Origin: Saccharopolyspora aridisoli
GTDB lineage: Bacteria > Actinomycetota > Actinomycetes > Mycobacteriales > Pseudonocardiaceae
Direction of reading: 5' to 3'
Length of the DNA: 40,261 nt
Assembly (NCBI RefSeq): GCF_004348445.1
Contig: NZ_SMKV01000045.1
Span: 1-40,261, forward strand
Shown here: positions 31,672 to 39,080 of the stretch, one piece after another
Layout of the letters: every line of letters starts with the position of its first letter
Position numbering within the stretch: the first letter of the stretch is position 1
Made by a program: the position numbers and the translations under genes
The notes under the pieces: generated by a model
Database searches by the model: none
Seen by the model: the letters and a program-made list of their open reading frames with translations, nothing else
What the model was told of the DNA's origin: nothing

Positions 31672-33147
31672 GTGCTCACGAGGGTTCGCGCGACGCTCCG
31701 CCGACTGAGGTCCGCGGACCACGACTTCGTGCTCCGTTCGGCGTCGTGGCCGCGCAGCACCGCCGACCCGACGTTGCTCCGGCTCACCCACCTCGCCGAT
31801 CACAGCAAGCTGTGGCTGGGCATCGCCGCCGTGCTGGCGACCAGGCGCGGGCGGCTGCGGCGAGCGGCGTTGCGCGGAGCCAGCGCCATCGCGTTCACCA
31901 GCGCCGTGACCAACGGCCTCGGCAAGCCCCTCCTCCCCCGCCGTCGTCCGGCCGCCAACCTGCTCCCCGTGCGCCGCAGGCTCAGCGCACCGCCGTCGTC
32001 GTCCTCGTTCCCGTCCGGTCACGCGGCCTCCGCGGCCGCGTTCACCACCGCGGTGTGGATGGAGTCCCCCGAGCTGGGCCTGGCGCTGCTCCCGCTGGCC
32101 GGGGCCGTCGCCTACTCGCGGGTGCACACCGGGGTCCACTGGCCGACCGACGTGCTCTTCGGCGCCGCGATCGGCACCGCCATCGCCGCCTCCACCAGCC
32201 GCTGGTGGCCGGTGCGGCCCTCCACGCCGAGCATCGCCAGGCCGAGCGCCCGCACCGTCGCGCTGGAGGAGGGCGACGGGCTGGTGCTGCTGGTCAACCC
32301 CTCCTCCGGCGATCCCGCCCGGGACCCCACCGCCGAGCTCGCCGGACTCCTGCCGCGCGCCGACTTCGTGTACCCGCTGCCCGGGACCGATCTGGCCGAA
32401 CAGCTGCAAGAGCACCTCGACGCCACCGGGGACGCGAAGGCGCTCGGCGTTGCCGGCGGGGACGGCAGCGTCGCGGCGGCAGCGGCGGTGGCGGCGGTGC
32501 GCGGACTGCCGCTGCTGGTGGTGCCGAGCGGGACCCTCAACCACTTCGCGCGCGACCTCGGCGTCACCAGCACCTACGACTCCGTGCGGGCGCTGCGCGC
32601 CGGTTCGGCGGTGGACGTCGACCTGGGCACCGTCAAGGTCGACGACCTGCCGCACCAGTGGTTCGTCAACACCGCGAGCCTCGGCGGCTACCCGGACATG
32701 GTGCGGCTGCGCGAGAAGTGGGAGCACCGCTGGGGCAAGTGGCCCGCCGGAGCGGCTGCGCTGGTGAGGGTGCTGGCCAGCGCCGAGCCGATCCCGGTGC
32801 GGATCAACGGGATCGATCGCAAGATCTGGCTGTTCTTCGCCGGCAGCAACGGGTATCAGCCCAAGGGGCTGGCTCCGACCTGGCGGCCGAGGCTGGACAC
32901 CGGAGTGCTGGACGTCCGCTACATCCGCGCGGACCTGCCGTTCTCCCGGACCCGGTTCGTCGCGGGAGCCCTGACCGGGGCGCTGTTCAACAACCGCGCC
33001 TACGTTCAGCAGGAGCGCGACCGGGTTCGGGTCGAGGTGCTGGGCGCGCCCGTGGCGCTGGCCCGTGACGGCGAGGTCTCCCTCAAGGGAACCGTCTTCG
33101 AGTTCGCCGCCCGCGACGGCGCGCTGCACGTCTACCGGCCGGACTGA
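31672..33147 (+). CDS. Fused PAP2 phosphatase and diacylglycerol-kinase-like protein
   Basis: A 491-residue two-domain protein. Residues about 40-190 form a PAP2 lipid phosphatase with its three motifs: K-x6-RP (KPLLPRRRP), PSGHAAS and SRVHTGVHWPTD. Residues about 200-490 form a lipid-kinase domain with GGDGSVAAAAA and PSGTLNHFARD. One protein thus couples removal and addition of phosphate on lipids, an arrangement known in actinomycetes and usually annotated as bifunctional phosphatase/diacylglycerol kinase. It starts with GTG, with AGGG upstream. A strong terminator follows. True substrates, undecaprenyl/decaprenyl pyrophosphate or phosphatidate, remain open. Confidence 0.88.
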   Translation: MLTRVRATLRRLRSADHDFVLRSASWPRSTADPTLLRLTHLADHSKLWLGIAAVLATRRGRLRRAALRGASAIAFTSAVTNGLGKPLLPRRRPAANLLPVRRRLSAPPSSSSFPSGHAASAAAFTTAVWMESPELGLALLPLAGAVAYSRVHTGVHWPTDVLFGAAIGTAIAASTSRWWPVRPSTPSIARPSARTVALEEGDGLVLLVNPSSGDPARDPTAELAGLLPRADFVYPLPGTDLAEQLQEHLDATGDAKALGVAGGDGSVAAAAAVAAVRGLPLLVVPSGTLNHFARDLGVTSTYDSVRALRAGSAVDVDLGTVKVDDLPHQWFVNTASLGGYPDMVRLREKWEHRWGKWPAGAAALVRVLASAEPIPVRINGIDRKIWLFFAGSNGYQPKGLAPTWRPRLDTGVLDVRYIRADLPFSRTRFVAGALTGALFNNRAYVQQERDRVRVEVLGAPVALARDGEVSLKGTVFEFAARDGALHVYRPD

Positions 33148-33157
33148 ATGGGAGGAC

Positions 33158-33192
33158 CCGGGGGCGCCGCGTCCCGTGTTCGGCGCCCCCGG
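33158..33192. terminator. Intrinsic terminator
   Basis: A perfect 12-base inverted repeat (CCGGGGGCGCCG at 33158-33169, its complement at 33181-33192) with an 11-base loop between the PAP2-kinase gene and the convergent adhC gene. It can serve both. Confidence 0.75.
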
Positions 33193-33209
33193 TCCACCTC
33201 GATCGTTCG

Positions 33210-34259
33210 TCAGGCGCCGATGGTGGCGGTGTCGATGACGAAGCGGTAGCGGACGTCACTGCCGGTGACGCGCTCGTAGGCGGCGTTGACCTGGTCTGCC
33301 GAGATGGTCTCGATCTCCGCGCCGATCCCGTGCTCGGCGCAGAAGTCCAGCATCTCCTGGGTCTCGGCGATGCCGCCGATCATCGAACCGGCCAGCGACT
33401 TGTTGCCGCCGATCAGCGAGAACGCGCTGTAGGACAGCGGCGTGCCCGGGGCACCGACGTTGACCATGGCGCCGCCGACGCGCAGCAGGCCCAGGTAGGA
33501 GTCGATGGGCAGCTCGGCCGAGACCGTGTTGAGGACCAGGTCGAAGCGGCCCGCCAAGGTCTCGAAGGTCGACTCGTCGCTGGTCGCGTGGTAGTCCTTC
33601 GCGCCGAGCTTGAGACCGTCCTCCTGCTTCTTCAGGCTCTGGCTGAGCACCGTCACCTCGGCGCCCATCGCGGCGGCCAGCTTGACGGCCATGTGGCCGA
33701 GACCGCCCAGGCCGACCACGGCGACCTGCTTGCCGGGGCCGGCACCCCACTGGCGCAGCGGCGAGTAGGTGGTGATTCCCGCGCACAGCAGCGGTGCGGC
33801 GACGTCGAGGCCGATGCCCTCCGGGATGCCGCAGACAAAAGCGTCCTTGACCACGACCTGCTGGCTGTAGCCGCCGTAGGTGTTCTCGCCGTCGAAGCCG
33901 ACGCCGTTGTAGGTCTGGACGTTGCCCTTGACGCAGAACTGCTCGGTCCCGGCCTGGCAGTACTCGCACTCACCGCAGGAGTCGACCATGCAGCCGACGC
34001 CGACGCGGTCGCCGACCTGGTACTTGGTCACCGCCGAGCCGACGGCGGCGACGGTGCCCGCGATCTCGTGGCCCGGGACCATCGGGAAGATCGCGGTTCC
34101 CCAGTCCTCGCGGGCCTGGTGGATGTCGCTGTGGCAGATGCCGGCGTAGGCGATGTCGATCAGCACGTCGTCCGGCCGCAGGTCACGTCGCGTGATCGTC
34201 GTCTGCTCCAGGGGTGCCCCCGGGGACGGAACGGCGATAGCGTTCGTGATCGTGCTCAT
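33210..34259 (-). CDS. adhC: NADP-dependent alcohol dehydrogenase C (AdhC/YahK type)
   Basis: A 349-residue zinc alcohol dehydrogenase that closely follows mycobacterial AdhC and E. coli YahK as I remember them. Cys42, His64 and Glu65 form the catalytic zinc site ([15 protein letters not shown]); Cys95, Cys98, Cys101 and Cys109 bind the structural zinc; GLGGLG binds the cofactor. Family members reduce a broad range of aldehydes with NADPH. The ATG at 34259 has GGAGG four bases upstream. It is divergent from a TetR gene with operator-like palindromes between, so aldehyde- or alcohol-responsive repression is likely. Confidence 0.92.
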   Translation of the reverse strand: MSTITNAIAVPSPGAPLEQTTITRRDLRPDDVLIDIAYAGICHSDIHQAREDWGTAIFPMVPGHEIAGTVAAVGSAVTKYQVGDRVGVGCMVDSCGECEYCQAGTEQFCVKGNVQTYNGVGFDGENTYGGYSQQVVVKDAFVCGIPEGIGLDVAAPLLCAGITTYSPLRQWGAGPGKQVAVVGLGGLGHMAVKLAAAMGAEVTVLSQSLKKQEDGLKLGAKDYHATSDESTFETLAGRFDLVLNTVSAELPIDSYLGLLRVGGAMVNVGAPGTPLSYSAFSLIGGNKSLAGSMIGGIAETQEMLDFCAEHGIGAEIETISADQVNAAYERVTGSDVRYRFVIDTATIGA

Positions 34260-34295
34260 GAACCCTCCATGGAACAGCTTGTGCACGAGCTCTCG

Positions 34296-34315
34296 ATGTA
34301 AGAGCCTTCTTACAT
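34296..34315. promoter_or_regulatory. Palindromic TetR operator (site 1)
   Basis: ATGTAAGA-GCCT-TCTTACAT is a perfect palindrome with 8-base arms, 37 bases upstream of the adhC start and 53 before the TetR start. It is the expected position for a TetR dimer site controlling both genes. Confidence 0.75.
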
Positions 34316-34319
34316 CACG

Positions 34320-34339
34320 ACGTGAGTGGGCTCTTACAT
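34320..34339. promoter_or_regulatory. Imperfect TetR operator (site 2)
   Basis: The right half TCTTACAT (34332-34339) is identical to site 1, and the left half ACGTGAGT matches five of eight bases with the same 4-base spacer. Its centre lies 24 bases from that of site 1, a weaker tandem site next to the TetR gene. Confidence 0.55.
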
Positions 34340-34367
34340 ATTCCGACCGAGAGATGTGATCCAGGAC

Positions 34368-34961
34368 ATGGGCGGCAAGTACCACCACGGCGACCTCCGC
34401 GCCGAGCTCGTGCGAGTCTCGCTGGAACTCATCGCCGAGCGCGGCGTCGAGAGCTTCTCCGTCGCCGAGGCCGCCCGCCGCGCCAAGGTCAGCCCCGGGG
34501 CCCCCTACCGGCACTTCCCCGAGCGGGAGAGCCTCGTCGCCGCCGTGGCCACCGAGGTCGCCCACCAGCTGGCCGATGAGGTCGAACAGGCGGCGGGCGA
34601 GCACACCGATCCCGTCGAGGGACTCGCCGCCGCCGCGGGCACCTACACCGGATACCTGATCCGGCAGCGGGTCGGGATGGACCTGATCAACGCCGAGGTC
34701 CTGCAGGGCCCCCGCTACGCCGAGCTGCACGACCAGACCCGCCGCCTCACCGACCAGGTCCTCCTGCGCACCATGGCGGTGGCCGCCCCGGCCGACGCCC
34801 TGGAGCTGATGGAGCAGTTGTTCACCCAGGCCCACGGCTACGGCACCTTCTGGCTCAACGGCGTCTTCACCAAGCACGGCTACACCACGGAATTGGTGGT
34901 CCGGAAATCCGCCCGAGCCGCCCGGGTCGCCGTCGAGGGCTACCGCCACACCTCATCCTGA
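34368..34961 (+). CDS. TetR-family repressor
   Basis: A 197-residue TetR regulator. The DNA-binding domain spans residues 1-55 ([20 protein letters not shown], then [14 protein letters not shown]); the C-terminal ligand domain resembles the TetR_C_33/WHG type. Starts are possible at the GTG at 34356 or the ATG at 34368; I use the latter. It is divergent from adhC with two operator-like sites between them, so it probably represses adhC and itself and responds to an alcohol, aldehyde or related ligand. A large stem-loop follows the stop. Confidence 0.88.
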   Translation: MGGKYHHGDLRAELVRVSLELIAERGVESFSVAEAARRAKVSPGAPYRHFPERESLVAAVATEVAHQLADEVEQAAGEHTDPVEGLAAAAGTYTGYLIRQRVGMDLINAEVLQGPRYAELHDQTRRLTDQVLLRTMAVAAPADALELMEQLFTQAHGYGTFWLNGVFTKHGYTTELVVRKSARAARVAVEGYRHTSS

Positions 34962-34982
34962 CCTCCCGAACCTCACCAATCA

Positions 34983-35046
34983 CCTCGCAACCCCGATCTC
35001 CGCCGTGTTCAGGCACCGGAGAACTGCGGCAATCGGGGGTGCGAGG
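34983..35046. terminator. Large stem-loop after the TetR gene
   Basis: Arms 34983-34997 and 35032-35046 pair over 15 bases with one mismatch; an inner six-base stem (TCTCCG 34997-35002 with CGGAGA 35017-35022) leaves a 9-base bulge on the right side. It is 21 bases after the TetR stop and probably ends that transcript, but it is longer and more elaborate than a plain terminator. No other feature lies between here and 35070. Confidence 0.5.
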
Positions 35047-35070
35047 GCGAGCCGAGCACCCGACCCGTGG

Positions 35071-35128
35071 TTGCGATTGACTGATTCCTCAGTTGAATGT
35101 TGCGATTTGCGCATGGTGTCGGTACGGT
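35071..35128 (+). promoter_or_regulatory. Promoter and operator region of the carnitine operon
   Basis: TTGCGA (35100-35105) and TACGGT (35123-35128) with a 17-base spacer form a plausible housekeeping promoter. Upstream is a repeat TTGCGATT (35071-35078, again at 35100-35107) and the dyad ACTGA-TTCC-TCAGT (35080-35093), a possible regulator site. The leader to the ATG at 35348 would be about 210 bases; I see no gene or known riboswitch in it. Confidence 0.4.
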
Positions 35129-35347
35129 CCGGTGCGTGTTGGACGGCGGGTGGGTCGAGCGGGTCGGCTCAGCTCCACGAAGCGGGCCGGCACGTGATCG
35201 CCGCGCGCGTCGCTCAGGCGCGCGGAACATCAGCCCCACGATCCAGCCACTTGCCCGGCCGCTCCGCGGAGCCGTTGCGCCGCCGGGTGCACACGAGTCC
35301 ATCCGACGCGAGATGGTCCGCACCGCAACGAGCTCGGAGGAACACCG

Positions 35348-36235
35348 ATGAACGAAGAGGTCATCATCACGGCGGCGCTCACCGGCGCCGGCGACACCGC
35401 CGGCAAGAGCCCGCACGTGCCGGTCAGCCCGGAGCAGATCGCGCGGGCGGCCGTGGAGGCGGCGAACGCGGGCGCGGCCGTGGTCCACGTGCACGTGCGC
35501 GACATCGAGACCGGCCAGGGCACGCGAGATGTGTCGGTCTACCGGGAGACGGTGCGGCGGATCCGCGAGTCCGGTGTGGACGTGGTGCTCAACCTGACCG
35601 CGGGCATGGGCGGTGACCTGTTCATCGACCAGGACGACCCGCTCAAGCCGGTCGACGGAACCGACCTGGTCAACGGCCTGGAGCGGCTGCCGCACGTCGA
35701 GGAGCTGCTGCCGGACATCTGCACGCTGGACTGCGGCTCGCTGAACTTCGGCGACGGCAGCCAGCTCTACATCTCCACCCCGGACATGCTGCGCGCGGGC
35801 GCCAAGCGCATCCAGGAGCTGGGCGTGAAGCCCGAGCTGGAGATCTTCGACACCGGCCAGCTGTGGTTCGCCAAGAAGATGATCGAAGAAGGCCTCATCG
35901 ACGCCCCACCGCTGTTCCAGCTGTGCATGGGGATCCCCTACGGCGCTCCGGTCGATCCCGGCGTTCTCCAGGCGATGGTGAACATGCTGCCGGAGGGCGC
36001 GAACTGGGCGAGCTTCGCCATCGGCCGCAACCAGCTCCCGTGGGTCGCGCAGTCGGCGCTGCTCGGCGGGCAGGTCCGCGTCGGCCTGGAGGACAACCTC
36101 TACCTGAGTCGCGGCGTGAAGGCCACCAACGCGCAGCTGGTCGAGCGCGCCGTGACCATCGTCGAGGGCATGGGCGCCAAGATCGCCACTCCGGACCAGG
36201 CCCGCGCCAAGCTCGGCCTCGAGCCCCGCCCCTGA
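35348..36235 (+). CDS. cdhC: BKACE-family (DUF849) dehydrocarnitine cleavage enzyme
   Basis: A 295-residue zinc TIM-barrel enzyme of the beta-keto acid cleavage (BKACE) family, which condenses a beta-keto acid with acetyl-CoA and cleaves it. His47 and His49 in HVHVRD are zinc ligands of the family. Neighbours point to 3-dehydrocarnitine as substrate, giving acetoacetate and betainyl-CoA: the next two genes fit L-carnitine dehydrogenase and betainyl-CoA thioesterase, the same order as cdhC-cdhA-cdhB in Pseudomonas. GGAGG lies seven bases before the ATG. It starts the operon; a second substrate cannot be excluded because BKACE enzymes vary widely. Confidence 0.85.
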   Translation: MNEEVIITAALTGAGDTAGKSPHVPVSPEQIARAAVEAANAGAAVVHVHVRDIETGQGTRDVSVYRETVRRIRESGVDVVLNLTAGMGGDLFIDQDDPLKPVDGTDLVNGLERLPHVEELLPDICTLDCGSLNFGDGSQLYISTPDMLRAGAKRIQELGVKPELEIFDTGQLWFAKKMIEEGLIDAPPLFQLCMGIPYGAPVDPGVLQAMVNMLPEGANWASFAIGRNQLPWVAQSALLGGQVRVGLEDNLYLSRGVKATNAQLVERAVTIVEGMGAKIATPDQARAKLGLEPRP

Positions 36236-36247
36236 AGGGAATCCACT

Positions 36248-37201
36248 GTGGACAACGAAAGCGCATCGCGGGTCCGGCACGTCGCCTGCATCGGCGCGGG
36301 CGTGATCGGCGGCGGCTGGGCAGCGCACTTCCTCGCCCGCGGTTACCGGGTCACCGCGTGGGACCCGGCGCCCGATGCGGCCGAGAAGCTCCGGCGACTC
36401 GTCGACGCCGCTTGGCCGGCGCTGACCGAGCTCGGGTTGGCGAAGCACGCCTCCCGGGACAACCTCACCGTCGCCGACACCCTCGGAGAAGCCGTCGCCG
36501 AAGCGGAGTTCGTGCAGGAGAGCGCGCCGGAGGACCTCGCGCTCAAGCAGGACCTGCTCGCCAAGATCGACGCCGCGACGCCGGCGGGCGTGGTGATCTC
36601 CTCGTCGACCTCGGGTTACCCGATGACCGACATGCAGACCCGGTGCGCGAACCCGGGCCGCCTCGTGGTCGGGCACCCGTTCAACCCGCCCTACCTGATC
36701 CCGCTGGTGGAGGTCGTCGGCGGCGAGTCCTCCGAGCAGTGGGCGGTGGACTTCGCGGCCGAGTTCTTCGAGGTCGCGGGCAAGCACGTGATCAAGATGG
36801 ACAGCGAGGTCCCCGGTTTCATCGCCAACCGCCTGCAGGAGGCGATCTGGCGCGAGGCGCTGCACATGGTCGACAACGGTGAGGCGACCGTGGAGCAGAT
36901 CGACGCCTCCATCACCGAAGGGCCCGGTTTGCGCTGGCCGCTGCTGGGGCCGTGCTTGACCTTCCACCTCGCGGGCGGCGAGGGCGGCATGGCGCACATG
37001 CTCGACCACTTCGGGCCTTCGCTGAAATCGCCGTGGACCCGGCTGGAGGCGCCGGAACTCACCTCCGAGCTGCGCGACCGGATGGTCGACGGGTGCGAGG
37101 AAGCGGCCGGCGGCCGCAGCATCCCGGAGCTGGTGGCCGACCGGGACAAGGCCGTCATCGCGGTGATGCGCGCGGTCAACGAGGTGCGGGAGGCGCGATG
37201 A
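36248..37201 (+). CDS. cdhA: L-carnitine dehydrogenase (3-hydroxyacyl-CoA dehydrogenase fold)
   Basis: A 317-residue NAD-dependent dehydrogenase with the Rossmann motif GAGVIGGGW (from residue 16), the SSSTSG and GHPFNPPYLIPLVEVVGG motifs of the 3-hydroxyacyl-CoA dehydrogenase family, and an all-helical C-terminal domain. L-carnitine dehydrogenases belong to this family and oxidise carnitine to 3-dehydrocarnitine. The call rests mainly on its place between the BKACE and thioesterase genes. In some bacteria the dehydrogenase is fused to the thioesterase; here they are separate but overlap by four bases (ATGA). It starts at the GTG at 36248 behind GAAGGG. Confidence 0.85.
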   Translation: MDNESASRVRHVACIGAGVIGGGWAAHFLARGYRVTAWDPAPDAAEKLRRLVDAAWPALTELGLAKHASRDNLTVADTLGEAVAEAEFVQESAPEDLALKQDLLAKIDAATPAGVVISSSTSGYPMTDMQTRCANPGRLVVGHPFNPPYLIPLVEVVGGESSEQWAVDFAAEFFEVAGKHVIKMDSEVPGFIANRLQEAIWREALHMVDNGEATVEQIDASITEGPGLRWPLLGPCLTFHLAGGEGGMAHMLDHFGPSLKSPWTRLEAPELTSELRDRMVDGCEEAAGGRSIPELVADRDKAVIAVMRAVNEVREAR

Positions 37202-37620
37202 TGATGCGGCAGCAGGTCCGCCCGGAGTGGGTCGACTACAACGGTCACCTCAGCGAGGCGTACTACGTGCTGGTCTTCGGCTTCGCCACCGACGCCCTGA
37301 TGGACCAGATCGGCATGGACTCCTGCTACCTGGAGCGGACCGGGTGTTCGCTCTACACGGTCGAGGCGCACGTCCGCTACCTCCGCGAGGTGCCTCCGGA
37401 CTCGGAGATGCTCATCACCACCAGGGTCGTCGAGGTGGGCGCCAAGAAGCTGCGCCTCTGCCACGAGATGGTGGTGGACGACGTCCTGCGGGCCACGACG
37501 GAACTCGTCGCCCTGCACGTGGATTCCGGGCAGGGCCGCACTTCCCCGTTCCCGGAGGGCATCACCGAGGCCCTCAACACGCGCCTCGAAGCGGCCCCGG
37601 ACTACGCGGGTCGCGTCTGA
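37198..37620 (+). CDS. cdhB: Betainyl-CoA thioesterase (hotdog fold)
   Basis: A 140-residue single-domain hotdog thioesterase of the 4HBT type with the motif VDYNGHLSEAYY near the start. In the carnitine pathway it would release glycine betaine from betainyl-CoA. Three consecutive ATG codons (37198, 37201, 37204) are candidates; the first overlaps the dehydrogenase stop. Its last 19 bases overlap the convergent MerR gene. Confidence 0.83.
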   Translation: MMMRQQVRPEWVDYNGHLSEAYYVLVFGFATDALMDQIGMDSCYLERTGCSLYTVEAHVRYLREVPPDSEMLITTRVVEVGAKKLRLCHEMVVDDVLRATTELVALHVDSGQGRTSPFPEGITEALNTRLEAAPDYAGRV

Positions 37621-38441
37621 GCCGCCACGGCCTCCTGCAGGTAGCGGCGGAGGGCGTGGTGCTGCGCCGGTGAGAGTTGCGGGACCTCGGAGGTCATCGC
37701 CTGGATGGCGAGGGCTTTGACCTCGGGGTCGCGCTCCTCCTCGACGGCCAGGTCCTGCCAGAGGGCGTCGCCGTCGATGCCCGCCGCGAGTTCGGCTTCG
37801 CGGACGGCATCGGCCAGTTCGAGCTGGTCCTGGGCGCACTGCTCGACCCTCGGGTCGTCGGGGTCGGCCGTGGCGAGGTAGTCGTAGTGCTCGGTGACCC
37901 GGTCGGCCAAGGCGCGCAGGCGCTCGTCGGCGGCGGCGAGGTTGTCGGTGGCGGCTTGCAGCACCGCGCGCTGCGGGCCGAACGCCTTCTCCACGAGCAG
38001 CAGCATGTCCCGCTGCTGGCCGCCGGGCACTCCGGCGTGGCGCCGCATTCGGGCGACCTGCTCGCTCTCGTTGCCGACCTCGCCGATCAACGCCGGGGCG
38101 CCGCCGGCTGCGCGCACCAGGCGCAGCGCCTCGCGTTGCCGGGCGATCCGCCGCTCCTGCTCGGCCAGGTCGCGCTCGACGCCGTCGAGCAGGTCGGCGA
38201 GCTCGGTGGTTCCGTCAGCGACTCCCTCGATCTGCCTCAGGCTCAAGCCGAGGTCGACCAGCTTGCGGATCAGCAGCAGGCGGCCGATCGCCGAGGTCCG
38301 GTAGATCCGCCGGCCTGCGGAGTCGCGCTCGGCCTCATCCAGCAGACCGATCTGGTGGTAGTGGCGAATGGTGCGGGGTGAGACGTCGGCGAGCTCGGCG
38401 ACCTGGCCGATCGTCAGCGGCTTGTGCTCCAGCGGGTTCAT
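37602..38441 (-). CDS. MerR-family regulator
   Basis: A 279-residue MerR regulator. The N-terminal winged helix (IGQVAELADVSPRTIRHYHQIGLL) is followed by a coiled coil (about residues 80-125) and a longer effector-domain region without recognisable ligand motif; no metal-binding cysteines are visible. It has no ribosome site before the ATG at 38441, so a leaderless transcript from the promoter at the dyad 38458-38474 is likely. It is convergent with the carnitine operon and divergent from nothing, so its target may be itself or a distant gene. Confidence 0.87.
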   Translation of the reverse strand: MNPLEHKPLTIGQVAELADVSPRTIRHYHQIGLLDEAERDSAGRRIYRTSAIGRLLLIRKLVDLGLSLRQIEGVADGTTELADLLDGVERDLAEQERRIARQREALRLVRAAGGAPALIGEVGNESEQVARMRRHAGVPGGQQRDMLLLVEKAFGPQRAVLQAATDNLAAADERLRALADRVTEHYDYLATADPDDPRVEQCAQDQLELADAVREAELAAGIDGDALWQDLAVEEERDPEVKALAIQAMTSEVPQLSPAQHHALRRYLQEAVAAQTRPA

Positions 38442-38457
38442 GGCGATCAGGCAACCA

Positions 38458-38474
38458 GTTGACGTCGCGTCAAC
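38458..38474. promoter_or_regulatory. MerR-type operator
   Basis: GTTGACG-TCG-CGTCAAC is a perfect dyad 17 bases upstream of the MerR ATG. On the minus strand its TTGACG can be a -35 box, the usual position for a MerR site between -35 and -10, so autoregulation is plausible. Confidence 0.5.
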
Positions 38475-38480
38475 CGCAAG

Positions 38481-38921
38481 TCATCGGTGCGCCGGTTCCA
38501 GCGCGCGGATCTCGCGAACGCTGTCGGCGAGGGTGCGGTCGCCCAAGGAGGCCAGCACGGCTCGCTCGGCTTCGGCGGTGAGGTTGGCGAAGAACTCGCC
38601 GGTGCGCGCGGCGACCATGCACACGTGCTCGCCGTCGGGTGAGCGCGCCCACAGCGGCTTGTCGCCAACCGCGCAGCGGTAGATGTCGGCGAGCGTGATC
38701 TCCTCGGCCGGCCTGCCCAGCCTGGCGCCGCCACCGCGACCCTTGGTGCAGATCACGAGACCCTCGGCGTGCAGCGGGACGAGCAGTTTGCGCACGAGGC
38801 TGGGGTTGGTGCTCAGCTCCTCGGCGAACTGCGTGGAGCTGCGCACCTCGGAGCCCTCTTCGGCCGCGATGGCCAGCCGCATCATCACCTGGAGCGCACG
38901 GCAGAACCGGATGTCGAGCAT
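38481..38921 (-). CDS. Rrf2-family regulator
   Basis: A 146-residue Rrf2 protein. The winged helix (STQFAEELSTNPSLVRKLLVPL) and wing with KGRGGGARLGRP are typical. Cysteines occur at positions 7, 58, 82 and 101, but they do not form the compact three-cysteine loop of IscR or NsrR, so an iron-sulfur cluster is doubtful. GGAGG precedes the ATG by eight bases. It is divergent from the Old Yellow Enzyme gene, and a palindrome in between suggests that it represses that gene. Confidence 0.88.
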   Translation of the reverse strand: MLDIRFCRALQVMMRLAIAAEEGSEVRSSTQFAEELSTNPSLVRKLLVPLHAEGLVICTKGRGGGARLGRPAEEITLADIYRCAVGDKPLWARSPDGEHVCMVAARTGEFFANLTAEAERAVLASLGDRTLADSVREIRALEPAHR

Positions 38922-38972
38922 CTATTCCACCTCCGTCCGCGAGTCGCACCGAAGTCTAGCAACGGCCCCATA

Positions 38973-39018
38973 ATTGCGACTGTCACAGTTGCAGTTTCCT
39001 GGATCGAATCTGTAAGTT
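38973..39018 (+). promoter_or_regulatory. Rrf2-type operator overlapping the Old Yellow Enzyme promoter
   Basis: A 23-base palindrome (38973-38995) has 11-base arms that match at 9 of 11 positions around a perfect ACTGT-C-ACAGT core. TTGCAG (38989-38994) and TAAGTT (39013-39018) with 18 bases between form a promoter whose -35 box lies in the right arm, so a bound repressor would block it. Confidence 0.6.
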
Positions 39019-39080
39019 TGTCCTGCACACTTCAGCTCCGGGACTTCACGCCTGGAACGCACCGACAGGAGAGCAACGCT

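Noticed and set aside
35009..37009. A 666-codon minus-strand frame opposite the carnitine genes
   Set aside because: Low-complexity Asp/His/Val/Arg composition, and the opposite strand carries recognisable enzymes with ribosome sites.
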